Positions 56,853 through 64,000 of a stretch of DNA of 64,000 bases are shown here, piece by piece. The translations under genes were made by a program, and so were the position numbers. A model generated the notes under the pieces. The model was not told the DNA's origin and did not search any database. It worked only from the letters and a program-made list of their open reading frames with translations. The DNA comes from Bradyrhizobium sp. RP6 (GTDB lineage Bacteria > Pseudomonadota > Alphaproteobacteria > Rhizobiales > Xanthobacteraceae). Where the stretch lies: positions 1-64,000 of the forward strand of contig NZ_RQIT01000002.1 of assembly GCF_003837805.1 (NCBI RefSeq), written 5' to 3'. Every line of letters starts with the position of its first letter. The stretch's first letter is position 1.

Positions 56853-57785
56853 ATGCGCATCGTCAATGTCGCCGCCGCCCAGATGGGCCCGATCCAGAAA
56901 GCCGACAGCCGCCAGGCCGTGGTCAAGCGCATGATCGCGCTGATGGACGAGGCCAAGAGCAACGGCGCCGACCTGATCGTCTATCCCGAATTGGCGCTGA
57001 CGACGTTCTTCCCGCGCTGGTATGCCGAGGACCGGGCCGAGTTCGACGTCTGGTTCGAGCGGGAGATGCCGAACGCGGCGACGAAGCCGCTGTTCGAGCG
57101 CGCGGCGCAGCACGGAATGGCGATGAATTTCGGTTATGCCGAGCTGACGCCCGACGGTCATCACTTCAACACAGCAATTCTCACCGACAGGTCCGGCAAG
57201 ATCGTCGGCAAATATCGCAAGGTCCATCTTCCGGGCCATGTGGACTACGACACCAAGCGCTCGCACCAGCATCTGGAGAAGCGCTATTTCGAGCCGGGCG
57301 ATCTCGGCTTCAAGGTCTGGCGCGAGCTCGGCGGCATCATCGGCATGGCGATCTGCAACGACCGCCGCTGGCCCGAGACCTATCGCGTCATGGGCTTGCA
57401 AGGCGTCGAAATGGTGCTGATCGGCTACAACACGCCGTCGGTGAACGCGGAGAAGAGCGAGGAGGGCGTCGAGAAGCGCCTGTTCCACAACCGTCTCTCG
57501 GTGCAGGCCGGCGCCTACCAGAACGCGACCTGGGTCGTGGCGGTGGCCAAGGCCGGCGTCGAGGACGGCCACCCGCTGTTCGGCGGCAGCCTGATCGTCG
57601 ATCCCAATGGCGAGATCGTTGCAGAAGCCAGGACGGACGACGACGAGGTCCTGGTCCATGCCTGTGACCTTGATGCCACGACCTTCGGCAAGACCACGAT
57701 CTTCGATTTCGCCCGGCATCGCCGCATCGAGCATTACGGCCTGATCACCAGCCAGACCGGCGCGGTGCCGCCGCCGGAGTCGTGA
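56853..57785 (+). CDS. N-carbamoyl-amino-acid hydrolase, nitrilase superfamily
   Basis: Carbon-nitrogen hydrolase of 310 residues with the triad Glu46 (VYPELALT), Lys123 (KYRKVHLPG) and Cys168 (MAICNDRRWPE). The C-N-D-R-R-W-P-E stretch and the length match D-carbamoylase, which releases ammonia and CO2 from N-carbamoyl-D-amino acids. It would complete hydantoin breakdown after ring opening. A 112-base gap before it may hold a promoter, and its stop overlaps or nearly touches the next gene. Confidence 0.9.
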   Translation: MRIVNVAAAQMGPIQKADSRQAVVKRMIALMDEAKSNGADLIVYPELALTTFFPRWYAEDRAEFDVWFEREMPNAATKPLFERAAQHGMAMNFGYAELTPDGHHFNTAILTDRSGKIVGKYRKVHLPGHVDYDTKRSHQHLEKRYFEPGDLGFKVWRELGGIIGMAICNDRRWPETYRVMGLQGVEMVLIGYNTPSVNAEKSEEGVEKRLFHNRLSVQAGAYQNATWVVAVAKAGVEDGHPLFGGSLIVDPNGEIVAEARTDDDEVLVHACDLDATTFGKTTIFDFARHRRIEHYGLITSQTGAVPPPES

Positions 57786-57790
57786 CGCCG

Positions 57791-58450
57791 ATGGCTGACA
57801 AGGGCATTTCCCTGCGCGAGCTGGATCCGCGTGACCGCTACAAGCTGCTCTGCGGCGTTGTGGTGCCGCGGCCGATCGCGCTGGTGACGACGCTGGACGA
57901 GAACGGAGCCGTCAATGCCGCGCCGTTCAGTTTCTTCAACGTCTTCTCGGAAAGCCCCGCTCTGGTCGTGCTCGGGCTCCAGCACAAGCCGGATCACAGC
58001 CCGAAGGACACGACCCGCAACATCCATCGCGACGGCGAGTTCGTCGTGCACATGGTGGATGAAGCGCTGTCCGTGGCGATGAACGACTGCGCGGTCGATT
58101 TCCCCTCCGGCGACAGCGAGGTCGCAGCGACCGGGCTTGCCACGCTTCCATCGATCGATGTGAGGGTGCCGCGCCTCGCCGCAGCGCCGTTCGCGCTGGA
58201 ATGCCGGCGCCATGTGGTGCTGACCTTCTCACCTGATCGCGAGCTACTGGTTGGCGAGGTGCTCAGGGTGCATGCCCGCGAGGGTCTCGTCGACGAGACC
58301 AACATGTATGTCGATCTCGACGCCTACCGGCCGATCGGCCGCATGTTCGGCAATCTCTACACCACGCAGCGGGACACGTTTGAGCTTGTCCGCGAGAGCC
58401 ATGCGCAATGGCTCGCGCGGCAGGACGCCAGAGAGCTGAAGGACGCCTAG
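57791..58450 (+). CDS. Flavin reductase-like FMN-binding protein
   Basis: A 219-residue FMN-binding split-barrel protein of the flavin-reductase (DUF447/RutF-like) type: PRPIALVTTLDENGAVNAAPFSFFN near residues 30-54, then HMVDEALSVAMNDCA. I chose the ATG at 57791, because GGAG lies 11 bases away; a GTG at 57782 overlaps the previous stop but would sit only 2 bases from that site. It may supply reduced flavin to the flavoprotein at the cluster's end, or act as an oxidoreductase itself. Confidence 0.82.
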   Translation: MADKGISLRELDPRDRYKLLCGVVVPRPIALVTTLDENGAVNAAPFSFFNVFSESPALVVLGLQHKPDHSPKDTTRNIHRDGEFVVHMVDEALSVAMNDCAVDFPSGDSEVAATGLATLPSIDVRVPRLAAAPFALECRRHVVLTFSPDRELLVGEVLRVHAREGLVDETNMYVDLDAYRPIGRMFGNLYTTQRDTFELVRESHAQWLARQDARELKDA

Positions 58451-59109
58451 TGAGCCGAGAACTGCACCGTACCCAGCGCCATGGTGACGGCCGCCTGTGT
58501 CGGGTCGATCACGGGAATGCGCAGCGCGTCTTCCAGAGCACGGCGGTGGCGCGCCATGCCGGCGCAGCCCATCACGATGGCGCGGGCACCGTCCTCGTCG
58601 CGCAGCGCGCGGCCGACCTCGATCATCTTGGCAAGCGTGCCTTCGCCCGAAGCGGTTTCGGCCACGCTCATGTTCAGCGGCCGCTCGCCGGAAAAGCGGT
58701 CGGTCAGACCCATCTGCCTGAGGTAGCGCATGTGCCGCGGGATCGAGCGCTGGGCGATCGCGATGACGCCAAAGGTCTCCGCGCGGGAAAGCGCCGTCAG
58801 CACGCCGCACTCGGCGATGCCGAACACTGGGCGGTCGGTGCCTTCACGGCAGACCTGAAGCCCGGGATCGCTGTAGCAGGCGATGACGAAGGCCGCCGAG
58901 CTGTTGTCGCTTTCGACCAGCTTTCGCAATGGGATCGCAACGCCATCGGCGTCCGCCTGGCTTTCGATGCCGAACGGACCCTCGGCCAGCGTCTGGCAGA
59001 CCACTTCCGGCCCGCCCTCGAAGTCGAGCGGCTTCAGCGTGTCCTCCAGCCCTTGCGTGACCTTGTGGTTGGAGTTGGGATTGATGACGAGAATGCGCGG
59101 CCGGGACAT
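58447..59109 (-). CDS. Asp/Glu/hydantoin racemase-family protein
   Basis: A 220-residue member of the aspartate/glutamate/hydantoin racemase family. The two catalytic cysteines are Cys78 (IACYSDPG) and Cys182 (VMGCAGMA), with ILVINPNSN at the N-terminus as in hydantoin racemase. It would interconvert D- and L-5-substituted hydantoins so that a D-specific pathway can use both. It is the only gene of this cluster on the - strand; its stop overlaps the flavin-reductase end by four bases, and its promoter must lie between 59109 and 59166. Confidence 0.85.
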   Translation of the reverse strand: MSRPRILVINPNSNHKVTQGLEDTLKPLDFEGGPEVVCQTLAEGPFGIESQADADGVAIPLRKLVESDNSSAAFVIACYSDPGLQVCREGTDRPVFGIAECGVLTALSRAETFGVIAIAQRSIPRHMRYLRQMGLTDRFSGERPLNMSVAETASGEGTLAKMIEVGRALRDEDGARAIVMGCAGMARHRRALEDALRIPVIDPTQAAVTMALGTVQFSAH

Positions 59110-59165
59110 GATGGTCTTCCTGCGAAATTGCGATGTCGTGCCTCAAGCCTATCACGGAGCGCCTC

Positions 59166-60635
59166 ATGACTGAACCCGTTTACGACCTAATCATCCGCGG
59201 TGGCCGCGTCGCCACCACCACCGACGTGTTCGAGGCCGACGTCGCGATTTCCGGCGAGACGATCGCGGCCATCGGGAAGGGCCTTCCGGCTGCCAGGCGC
59301 GAGATCGACGCGCGCGGCAAGCTGGTGCTGCCCGGCGGCGTCGACAGCCACGCGCATATCGAGCAATTGTCCGCCGCGGGCATCATGAATGCCGACACGT
59401 TCGAGAGCGCGACCGTCTCTGCCGCTTTTGGCGGCACCACCACGGTGATTCCGTTTGCCGCCCAGCATGTCGGGATGAAGCTGCCGCAGGTGGTGGAGGA
59501 CTATCACGCGCTCGCAAAGAAAGGTGCCGTGATCGACTATGCCTTTCACATGATCATTGCGGACGCGACCAGGGAGACGGTCGAGGAGCACATTCCGGCG
59601 CTGGTGAAGCAGGGCCACGCGTCGATCAAGATCTTCATGACTTACGACCGGCTCAAGGTCGATGACGAGCCGTTGCTGGACATCCTGCTCGCCGCGCGCC
59701 AGTCCGGCGCGATGCTGTGCGCCCATGCCGAAAATCATGGCATCATCGCCTGGATGGTGAAGCGCCTGCTTTCACGGGGCTACACCATGCCGAAATACCA
59801 CGCCGTCAGCCACGCGCGCGTGTCGGAGGCGGAGGCCTTCACGCGGCTGATCGGCATGGCGGCGCTGATCGACCAGCCGATCATGATCTTCCACGTCTCG
59901 ACCGCCGAAGGCGCCAACGTGATCCGCGATGCACGCGGGCAGGGGCTCAAGGTGTTCGCCGAGACTTGTCCGCAATATCTGTTCCTCACCGCTGCTGACC
60001 TCGACAAGCCCGGCTCCGAGGGCGCCAAATGGATGTGCAGCCCGCCGCCGCGCACGCATGCCGACCAGGAGGCGCTGTGGCAGGCGCTCTCGCTCGGCGA
60101 TCTCCAGACCATCTCCTCGGATCACGCGCCGTATCGCTATGACGAGACCGGCAAGCTGCGCGCCGGCCCAAATCCTAACTTCAAGCAGGTCGCCAACGGC
60201 CTGCCCGGACTTGAGCTGCGGCTGCCGCTGCTGTTCGACGCGATGGTGTCGAAGGGACGCCTGGGCCTCGAAAAGTTCGTCGAGCTCACCGCGACCGCGC
60301 CGGCAAAGATCTACAATCTGCATCCGCGCAAGGGCTCGATCGCGGTCGGCGCCGACGCCGATATCGCGATCTGGGATCCCAATCGTGAGACCGTGATCGC
60401 CGACGAGATGATGCACGACCTCGCCGGCTATACGCCGTTCGCGGGACGCAAGCTGAAGGGCTGGCCGGTGTCGGTGCTCTCGCGCGGTCGGGTGATCATC
60501 GAGGGCAACAAGTGCCTCGCGAGCGCCGGCAGTGGAAAGTTCCTCGCGCGCAGCGGCGGCGAGGCGGCCAGGCCGACCGGCCGGCTCGTTGCCGACATGG
60601 ATCCGGAACGGAATTTCGGGGCAAACCTGCTGTGA
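59166..60635 (+). CDS. Metal-dependent cyclic amidohydrolase (dihydropyrimidinase/D-hydantoinase-like)
   Basis: Amidohydrolase-superfamily enzyme of 489 residues. The binuclear metal site is indicated by His62 and His64 (DSHAHIE), the carboxylated lysine K155 (SIKIFMTYD), histidines in AHAENHG and FHVSTAEG and the aspartate in SSDHAPY. It opens a dihydropyrimidine- or hydantoin-like ring to an N-carbamoyl compound, the substrate of the upstream carbamoylase. The ATG at 59166 has GGAG 6-9 bases upstream. It is divergent from the racemase gene with 56 bases between. Confidence 0.9.
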   Translation: MTEPVYDLIIRGGRVATTTDVFEADVAISGETIAAIGKGLPAARREIDARGKLVLPGGVDSHAHIEQLSAAGIMNADTFESATVSAAFGGTTTVIPFAAQHVGMKLPQVVEDYHALAKKGAVIDYAFHMIIADATRETVEEHIPALVKQGHASIKIFMTYDRLKVDDEPLLDILLAARQSGAMLCAHAENHGIIAWMVKRLLSRGYTMPKYHAVSHARVSEAEAFTRLIGMAALIDQPIMIFHVSTAEGANVIRDARGQGLKVFAETCPQYLFLTAADLDKPGSEGAKWMCSPPPRTHADQEALWQALSLGDLQTISSDHAPYRYDETGKLRAGPNPNFKQVANGLPGLELRLPLLFDAMVSKGRLGLEKFVELTATAPAKIYNLHPRKGSIAVGADADIAIWDPNRETVIADEMMHDLAGYTPFAGRKLKGWPVSVLSRGRVIIEGNKCLASAGSGKFLARSGGEAARPTGRLVADMDPERNFGANLL

Positions 60636-60651
60636 CGGCGGATCGCGCGCG

Positions 60652-61626
60652 ATGAGGATCGTCATCTTCGGCGGCACCGGCTTTGTCGGCCTCAATCTCG
60701 CCGAGGTGCTGCTCGCGCGCGGGCACGAGGTGACGCTGTGTGATCGTGCGGCGTCACCCCCGGCTGCGCAGAGGTCTCTGGCTGACTACGGTGCTCGGCT
60801 CAAAACCGTGCAGGGCGATATCAGCGATGTAGACGCCATCGACGCCCTTGTCGCAAAGGGCTGCGACGCGATCGTGCTGGGCGCCGCGATCACCGCGGGC
60901 GATGACCTCGAACGGGCATCGCCCGCGCGCGTTCTCGAGATCAACGTCATGGCGCAGATCCCGATCCTGCAAGCCGCGATTCGCCATAATGTTCGCCGCG
61001 TCGTCAACCTCTCGTCGGCCTCGGCCTATGGCGCGGCGGGCCAGCGCTATCAAATGCTCGACGAGGAGACGCCCTGCGATCCCGTCTCGTTCTACGCCGT
61101 CAGCAAGTTCACCTCGGAGCGCTCCGTCGCGCGCCATGCCGAGCTCTTTGGCGGCGATTTTCTGAATGTGCGGCTGAGCGCCGTGTTTGGCCCATGGGAG
61201 CGGGCCGGCGCGGTGCGCGATACGCCCAGCCACCAATTCCAGATCCTGGCGGCGTTCGCCCGCGGCGAGCCGGCGATCATGCCGGGACCGGGCTTCAAAG
61301 ATTGGACCTACGCGCCGGACGCCGCGGAAGCCGTCGCCGTGCTGATCGAGGCCGAGCGGCCGCGCCATCGGCTCTACAATATCTCCAGCGGCGCGGCCTG
61401 GTCGGCGCTGCAATGGGGCGAGGCGTTTGCGGCGCTGCATCCCGGATTGGAGTGTCGGCTGGCGGAGCCGGGCGAGAAGACCTTCATCAAGCTTCATGGG
61501 GGCGATCGCGCGCCGCTCTCGGTCGCACGGATGGCCGACGAATTCGGCTGGCGCGCGCGGTTCGGTTGTGCCGAGTCCGCCGCCGCGATGAGTGCCTGGT
61601 GGATGCAGCACAAGGAAGGGATCTGA
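60652..61626 (+). CDS. NAD-dependent epimerase/dehydratase family protein
   Basis: Extended short-chain dehydrogenase (324 residues) with the Rossmann motif GGTGFVG (7-13), NLSSASAYG supplying the catalytic serine and YAVSK supplying Tyr and Lys. It looks like a nucleotide-sugar epimerase by family. Placed in an amide-ring cluster it more likely oxidises or isomerises a hydroxylated intermediate. A 16-base gap follows the amidohydrolase stop, and the next gene starts one base after its stop, so it is in the operon. Confidence 0.83.
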   Translation: MRIVIFGGTGFVGLNLAEVLLARGHEVTLCDRAASPPAAQRSLADYGARLKTVQGDISDVDAIDALVAKGCDAIVLGAAITAGDDLERASPARVLEINVMAQIPILQAAIRHNVRRVVNLSSASAYGAAGQRYQMLDEETPCDPVSFYAVSKFTSERSVARHAELFGGDFLNVRLSAVFGPWERAGAVRDTPSHQFQILAAFARGEPAIMPGPGFKDWTYAPDAAEAVAVLIEAERPRHRLYNISSGAAWSALQWGEAFAALHPGLECRLAEPGEKTFIKLHGGDRAPLSVARMADEFGWRARFGCAESAAAMSAWWMQHKEGI

Positions 61627-61627
61627 C

Positions 61628-62377
61628 ATGCGGCTGAATGGGCGCACCGCCATCATCACAGGCGCGGGCTCGGGCATCGGTCGCGCCAGCGCAAAGCTGT
61701 TCGCGGAGCAGGGCGCGCGTCTCGCTCTGGTCGATCGCGATGCCGAGGGGCTCCAGGAAACGCTTCGCCTGGTGGGCGAAGCAACGACGCATGTCGGCGA
61801 CGTCGGCGATGCCGCATTCGCCGAGGCTGTTGTCGGCGAGGTCATCGCGCGGCACGGTCGGCTCGACATCCTGATGGCGGCAGTAGGCTTCTCCTGCGGC
61901 GGCACCGTGCTGACGACGAGCCTCGAAGACTGGGACGCGGTGTTCCGCGCCAATGTTGGGGGCACCTGGCTGTGGGCGCGGGCCGCGGTGCCGCATATGC
62001 AGCGGCAAAGGAGCGGCTCTATCATCACACTGGCCTCGCAGCTCGCGATGGCCGGCGGCAAGGGCAACAGCGCCTATATCGCCGCAAAGGGCGCGATCGT
62101 CAGCCTGACTCGGACGATGGCCGTTGATTTCGCCACCGACGGCATCCGCGTCAATGCGATTGCGCCGGGTGCGATCGATACGCCGATGCTTCGCCGCAGC
62201 TTTGCCCGTCACGCCAATTCGGACGAGGTGCGTGAGGCCTCGCGCAACCGTCACGCCATGAAGCGGTTCGGCAAGGCCGAGGAGATCGCGCAGACCGCGT
62301 TGCATCTCGCCAGCGATGCGTCTTCGTTCACGACCGGCACCGTGGTGGTGGTCGACGGAGGTTGGCTCGCGGCATGA
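61628..62377 (+). CDS. Short-chain dehydrogenase/reductase
   Basis: Classical SDR of 249 residues: TGAGSGIG (11-18), D37 after the second strand (preference for NAD), catalytic serine in ITLASQ, and Tyr/Lys in AYIAAK. It lies one base after the epimerase-like gene and its stop overlaps the flavoprotein start (ATGA). It probably oxidises an alcohol intermediate of the pathway. The substrate is unknown. Confidence 0.85.
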   Translation: MRLNGRTAIITGAGSGIGRASAKLFAEQGARLALVDRDAEGLQETLRLVGEATTHVGDVGDAAFAEAVVGEVIARHGRLDILMAAVGFSCGGTVLTTSLEDWDAVFRANVGGTWLWARAAVPHMQRQRSGSIITLASQLAMAGGKGNSAYIAAKGAIVSLTRTMAVDFATDGIRVNAIAPGAIDTPMLRRSFARHANSDEVREASRNRHAMKRFGKAEEIAQTALHLASDASSFTTGTVVVVDGGWLAA

Positions 62378-63810
62378 GTGAGGCGCTGACAGAGCTCGAG
62401 GCCGCTATTCGCGCTGATCTCGCGATGATCGCTCATCCCGGCGCCGCGTGGCTCGAACCGAAGACAGGGCCCGATGGCAAGCCGGCGCTGGACGTGCTCA
62501 TCGTCGGCGCCGGCCAGTCCGGCATCGCTATCGGCTTCGGCCTGATGCGCTCACGCGTCAGCAACATCCTGCTCGTGGACAAGGCCGAGGAGGGGATGGA
62601 AGGGCCTTGGCTCACCTATGCCCGGATGCCGACGCTGCGCAGCCCGAAGGACTACACCGGTCCCGATCTCGACATCCCGAGCCTTACCTACCAGTCCTGG
62701 CATGAAGCCCGGTTCGGGAAGGAGAGCTGGCAGACGCTCGATCTGATTCCGCGCGCGCACTGGGCCGAGTACCTGCTCTGGCTACGGCGCACGATCGGCT
62801 TGCCCGTGCGCAACGCTTGCGAGCTTCTGGAGATCGCGCCATCGGCAGATGGTCTGCTCGCCGCACGCGTGAAACAGGCCGAGACCATCGAGACTCTCTA
62901 TGCGCGCAAGATCGTGCTGGCGACGGGGCAGGAGGGCATGGGCGGCTGGATGATTCCGGAAGCGCTTCGCCATCTGCCGGCGAGCTCGGTTGCAACCGTC
63001 GCCGACGATATCGATTTCGAAAGTTTGCGCGGCAAGCGCGTGGCCGTGATCGGTGCCGGCGCATCCGCCTTCGACAATGCGGCAACCGCGCTGGAGGCAG
63101 GAGCCGCTGAGGTGCACCTGCTGTGCCGCCGCGCGCAGATCCAGGTGATCCAGCCCTACCGCTGGCTGACCTTCCGCGGCTTCCTGCGTCATCTCAGCGA
63201 TCTCGACGATGCCTGGCGCTGGCGCTTCATGCGCAAGGTCCTCGAGATGCGCGAGGGATTTCCGCAAGCCACCTACGACCGCTGCGCGCGTCACGCCAAT
63301 TTCACGCTCTACGAGGACGCGCCGGTCGAAGCCGCGCGCAAGACCGATCGCGGGATCGAATTGCAGACGCCGCGCGGCGACATTACCGCCGGTTTTGTCA
63401 TCTGCGGCACCGGCATCGACATGGACTTTGCCGGCCGCGGCGAGCTCGCCGGATTCGCCGGCAACATCGCGACCTGGGCCGATCGTTACGAGCCCCCCGA
63501 GAGCGAACGAAGCGAGCGGCTCGGCCGCTTTCCCTATCTCGCCGATGACTACGCTTTCATCGAGCGCGTGCCGGGCAAGACACCGTGGATCTCCGAAATC
63601 CACCTCTTCGCCATCGCCTCGACCATGAGTTTCGGTCCATCGGGATCGTCGATCAATGCGATGACCACGGCCGTGCCGAAGCTGGTCCACGGCCTGACAC
63701 GCGGCCTGTTCCGCGCCGATGTCGACCGGCACTGGGCCTCGCTCAGCGCCTATGATGTGCCGCAGGCGGTGGTCACCCGGCCCGCGCGAACAATGGAGGC
63801 GGAGCGATGA
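62374..63810 (+). CDS. FAD/NAD(P)-binding flavoprotein, monooxygenase-like
   Basis: A 478-residue two-dinucleotide-domain flavoprotein. GAGQSG (45-50) is the FAD Rossmann motif, and VIGAGASAFDNA around residue 225-236 is the NAD(P) motif. It resembles flavin-containing monooxygenases or ornithine N-hydroxylases, but the diagnostic FxGxxxHxxx(Y/F) sequence between the two domains is not evident. It may hydroxylate or oxidise a ring nitrogen or carbon. It is coupled to the upstream dehydrogenase gene; 118 bases separate it from the next start. Confidence 0.8.
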   Translation: MSEALTELEAAIRADLAMIAHPGAAWLEPKTGPDGKPALDVLIVGAGQSGIAIGFGLMRSRVSNILLVDKAEEGMEGPWLTYARMPTLRSPKDYTGPDLDIPSLTYQSWHEARFGKESWQTLDLIPRAHWAEYLLWLRRTIGLPVRNACELLEIAPSADGLLAARVKQAETIETLYARKIVLATGQEGMGGWMIPEALRHLPASSVATVADDIDFESLRGKRVAVIGAGASAFDNAATALEAGAAEVHLLCRRAQIQVIQPYRWLTFRGFLRHLSDLDDAWRWRFMRKVLEMREGFPQATYDRCARHANFTLYEDAPVEAARKTDRGIELQTPRGDITAGFVICGTGIDMDFAGRGELAGFAGNIATWADRYEPPESERSERLGRFPYLADDYAFIERVPGKTPWISEIHLFAIASTMSFGPSGSSINAMTTAVPKLVHGLTRGLFRADVDRHWASLSAYDVPQAVVTRPARTMEAER

Positions 63811-63928
63811 TCATCCATGCGCCGCCGCGACGAAGCATCCCCAGAAATGCCCAGGAGACTGGCGCGCAACTTGCTTCATTCTGAACCTGCCTTGCTGGCG
63901 TTCTCGTTCGAAATTCAGGGAAAAACCA

Positions 63929-64000
63929 ATGCGTTTTGTGTCTTTCAGGTCGGCGACTTCAGTCCTCGCTACCACTGCGATGTTGCTTATCGCCGCTGCG
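63929..64000 (+). CDS. Start of a secreted protein, probably a transporter binding protein (partial)
   Basis: Only the first 24 codons lie in the window. The translation, MRFVSFRSATSVLATTAMLL followed by IAAA, is a typical signal peptide: basic start, then a hydrophobic core. AGGG lies 8 bases before the ATG. Following a catabolic cluster, a periplasmic substrate-binding protein for the cluster's compound is the likely product; the rest of the gene is needed to decide. Confidence 0.55.
   Translation, partial: MRFVSFRSATSVLATTAMLLIAAA

Noticed and set aside
63807..63884. 25-codon frame after the flavoprotein gene
   Set aside because: It is very short, has no domain, and overlaps the end of the previous gene by four bases; codon use is uneven and no ribosome site is separate from the upstream gene.

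Overview
The window looks like chromosomal DNA of a high-GC alphaproteobacterium, most likely Bradyrhizobium or a close relative. This is inferred from three things: the complete aerobic (CobG/CobF/CobN type) cobalamin pathway, the many four-base start/stop overlaps, and a short interspersed palindromic repeat seen twice (12265-12363 and 16957-17053). No rRNA, tRNA, CRISPR array, transposase or phage gene was seen.

Layout. (1) 0.4-8.0 kb: a polyol uptake and catabolism operon (ABC transporter, short-chain dehydrogenase, FGGY kinase, PfkB kinase) with a strong hairpin after the binding-protein gene. (2) 8.0-17.0 kb: unrelated single genes. These are a haloperoxidase/PAP2-type protein, a ureohydrolase, a CorA-type transporter, an MhqO/MhqD-like dioxygenase-hydrolase pair with a divergent LysR regulator, a membrane PAP2 phosphatase and a lone Flp pilin gene. 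(3) 17.05-39.85 kb: the cobalamin locus, with nearly all genes from uroporphyrinogen III to the lower ligand: bluB, cobS, cobU, cobD, cobC, cobQ, cobO, cobW, cobN, cobG, cobH, cobI, cobJ, cobK, cobL, cobE, cobM, cobB, cobA, cobF and cobT. It also holds a CbiM-like cobalt importer component, a DUF1636 protein and a histidine phosphatase. (4) 39.9-44.8 kb: a cobalamin-riboswitch-headed TonB receptor and PepSY membrane protein, facing a siderophore-interacting-protein-type flavoreductase. (5) 44.8-49.7 kb: an O-methyltransferase, an AraC regulator, an aldehyde dehydrogenase and a MocR-type regulator. (6) 50.2-64.0 kb: a long catabolic cluster combining an ATP-dependent hydantoinase/oxoprolinase (A and B subunits), a metal-dependent cyclic amidohydrolase, a carbamoylase, a hydantoin-racemase-like protein, an aminotransferase, an acyl-CoA ligase, a flavin reductase, two NAD(P)-dependent oxidoreductases, a flavoprotein and the start of a probable transport binding protein.

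Three cobalamin riboswitches were found, all on the + strand. They head the cobW-cobN-...-cobA operon, the cbiM-like/cobF/cobT group and the TonB/PepSY pair, so synthesis, cobalt import and outer-membrane uptake should all be repressed by the end product. Cobaltochelatase needs two more subunits (the CobS/CobT ATPase type), and the Co(II) corrin reductase CobR is also absent, so both must be encoded elsewhere. The points I find most worth a second look are the riboswitch-controlled TonB/PepSY/reductase module, the antisense cobK gene whose start codon overlaps that of cobL, and the 50-64 kb amide-ring-opening cluster.
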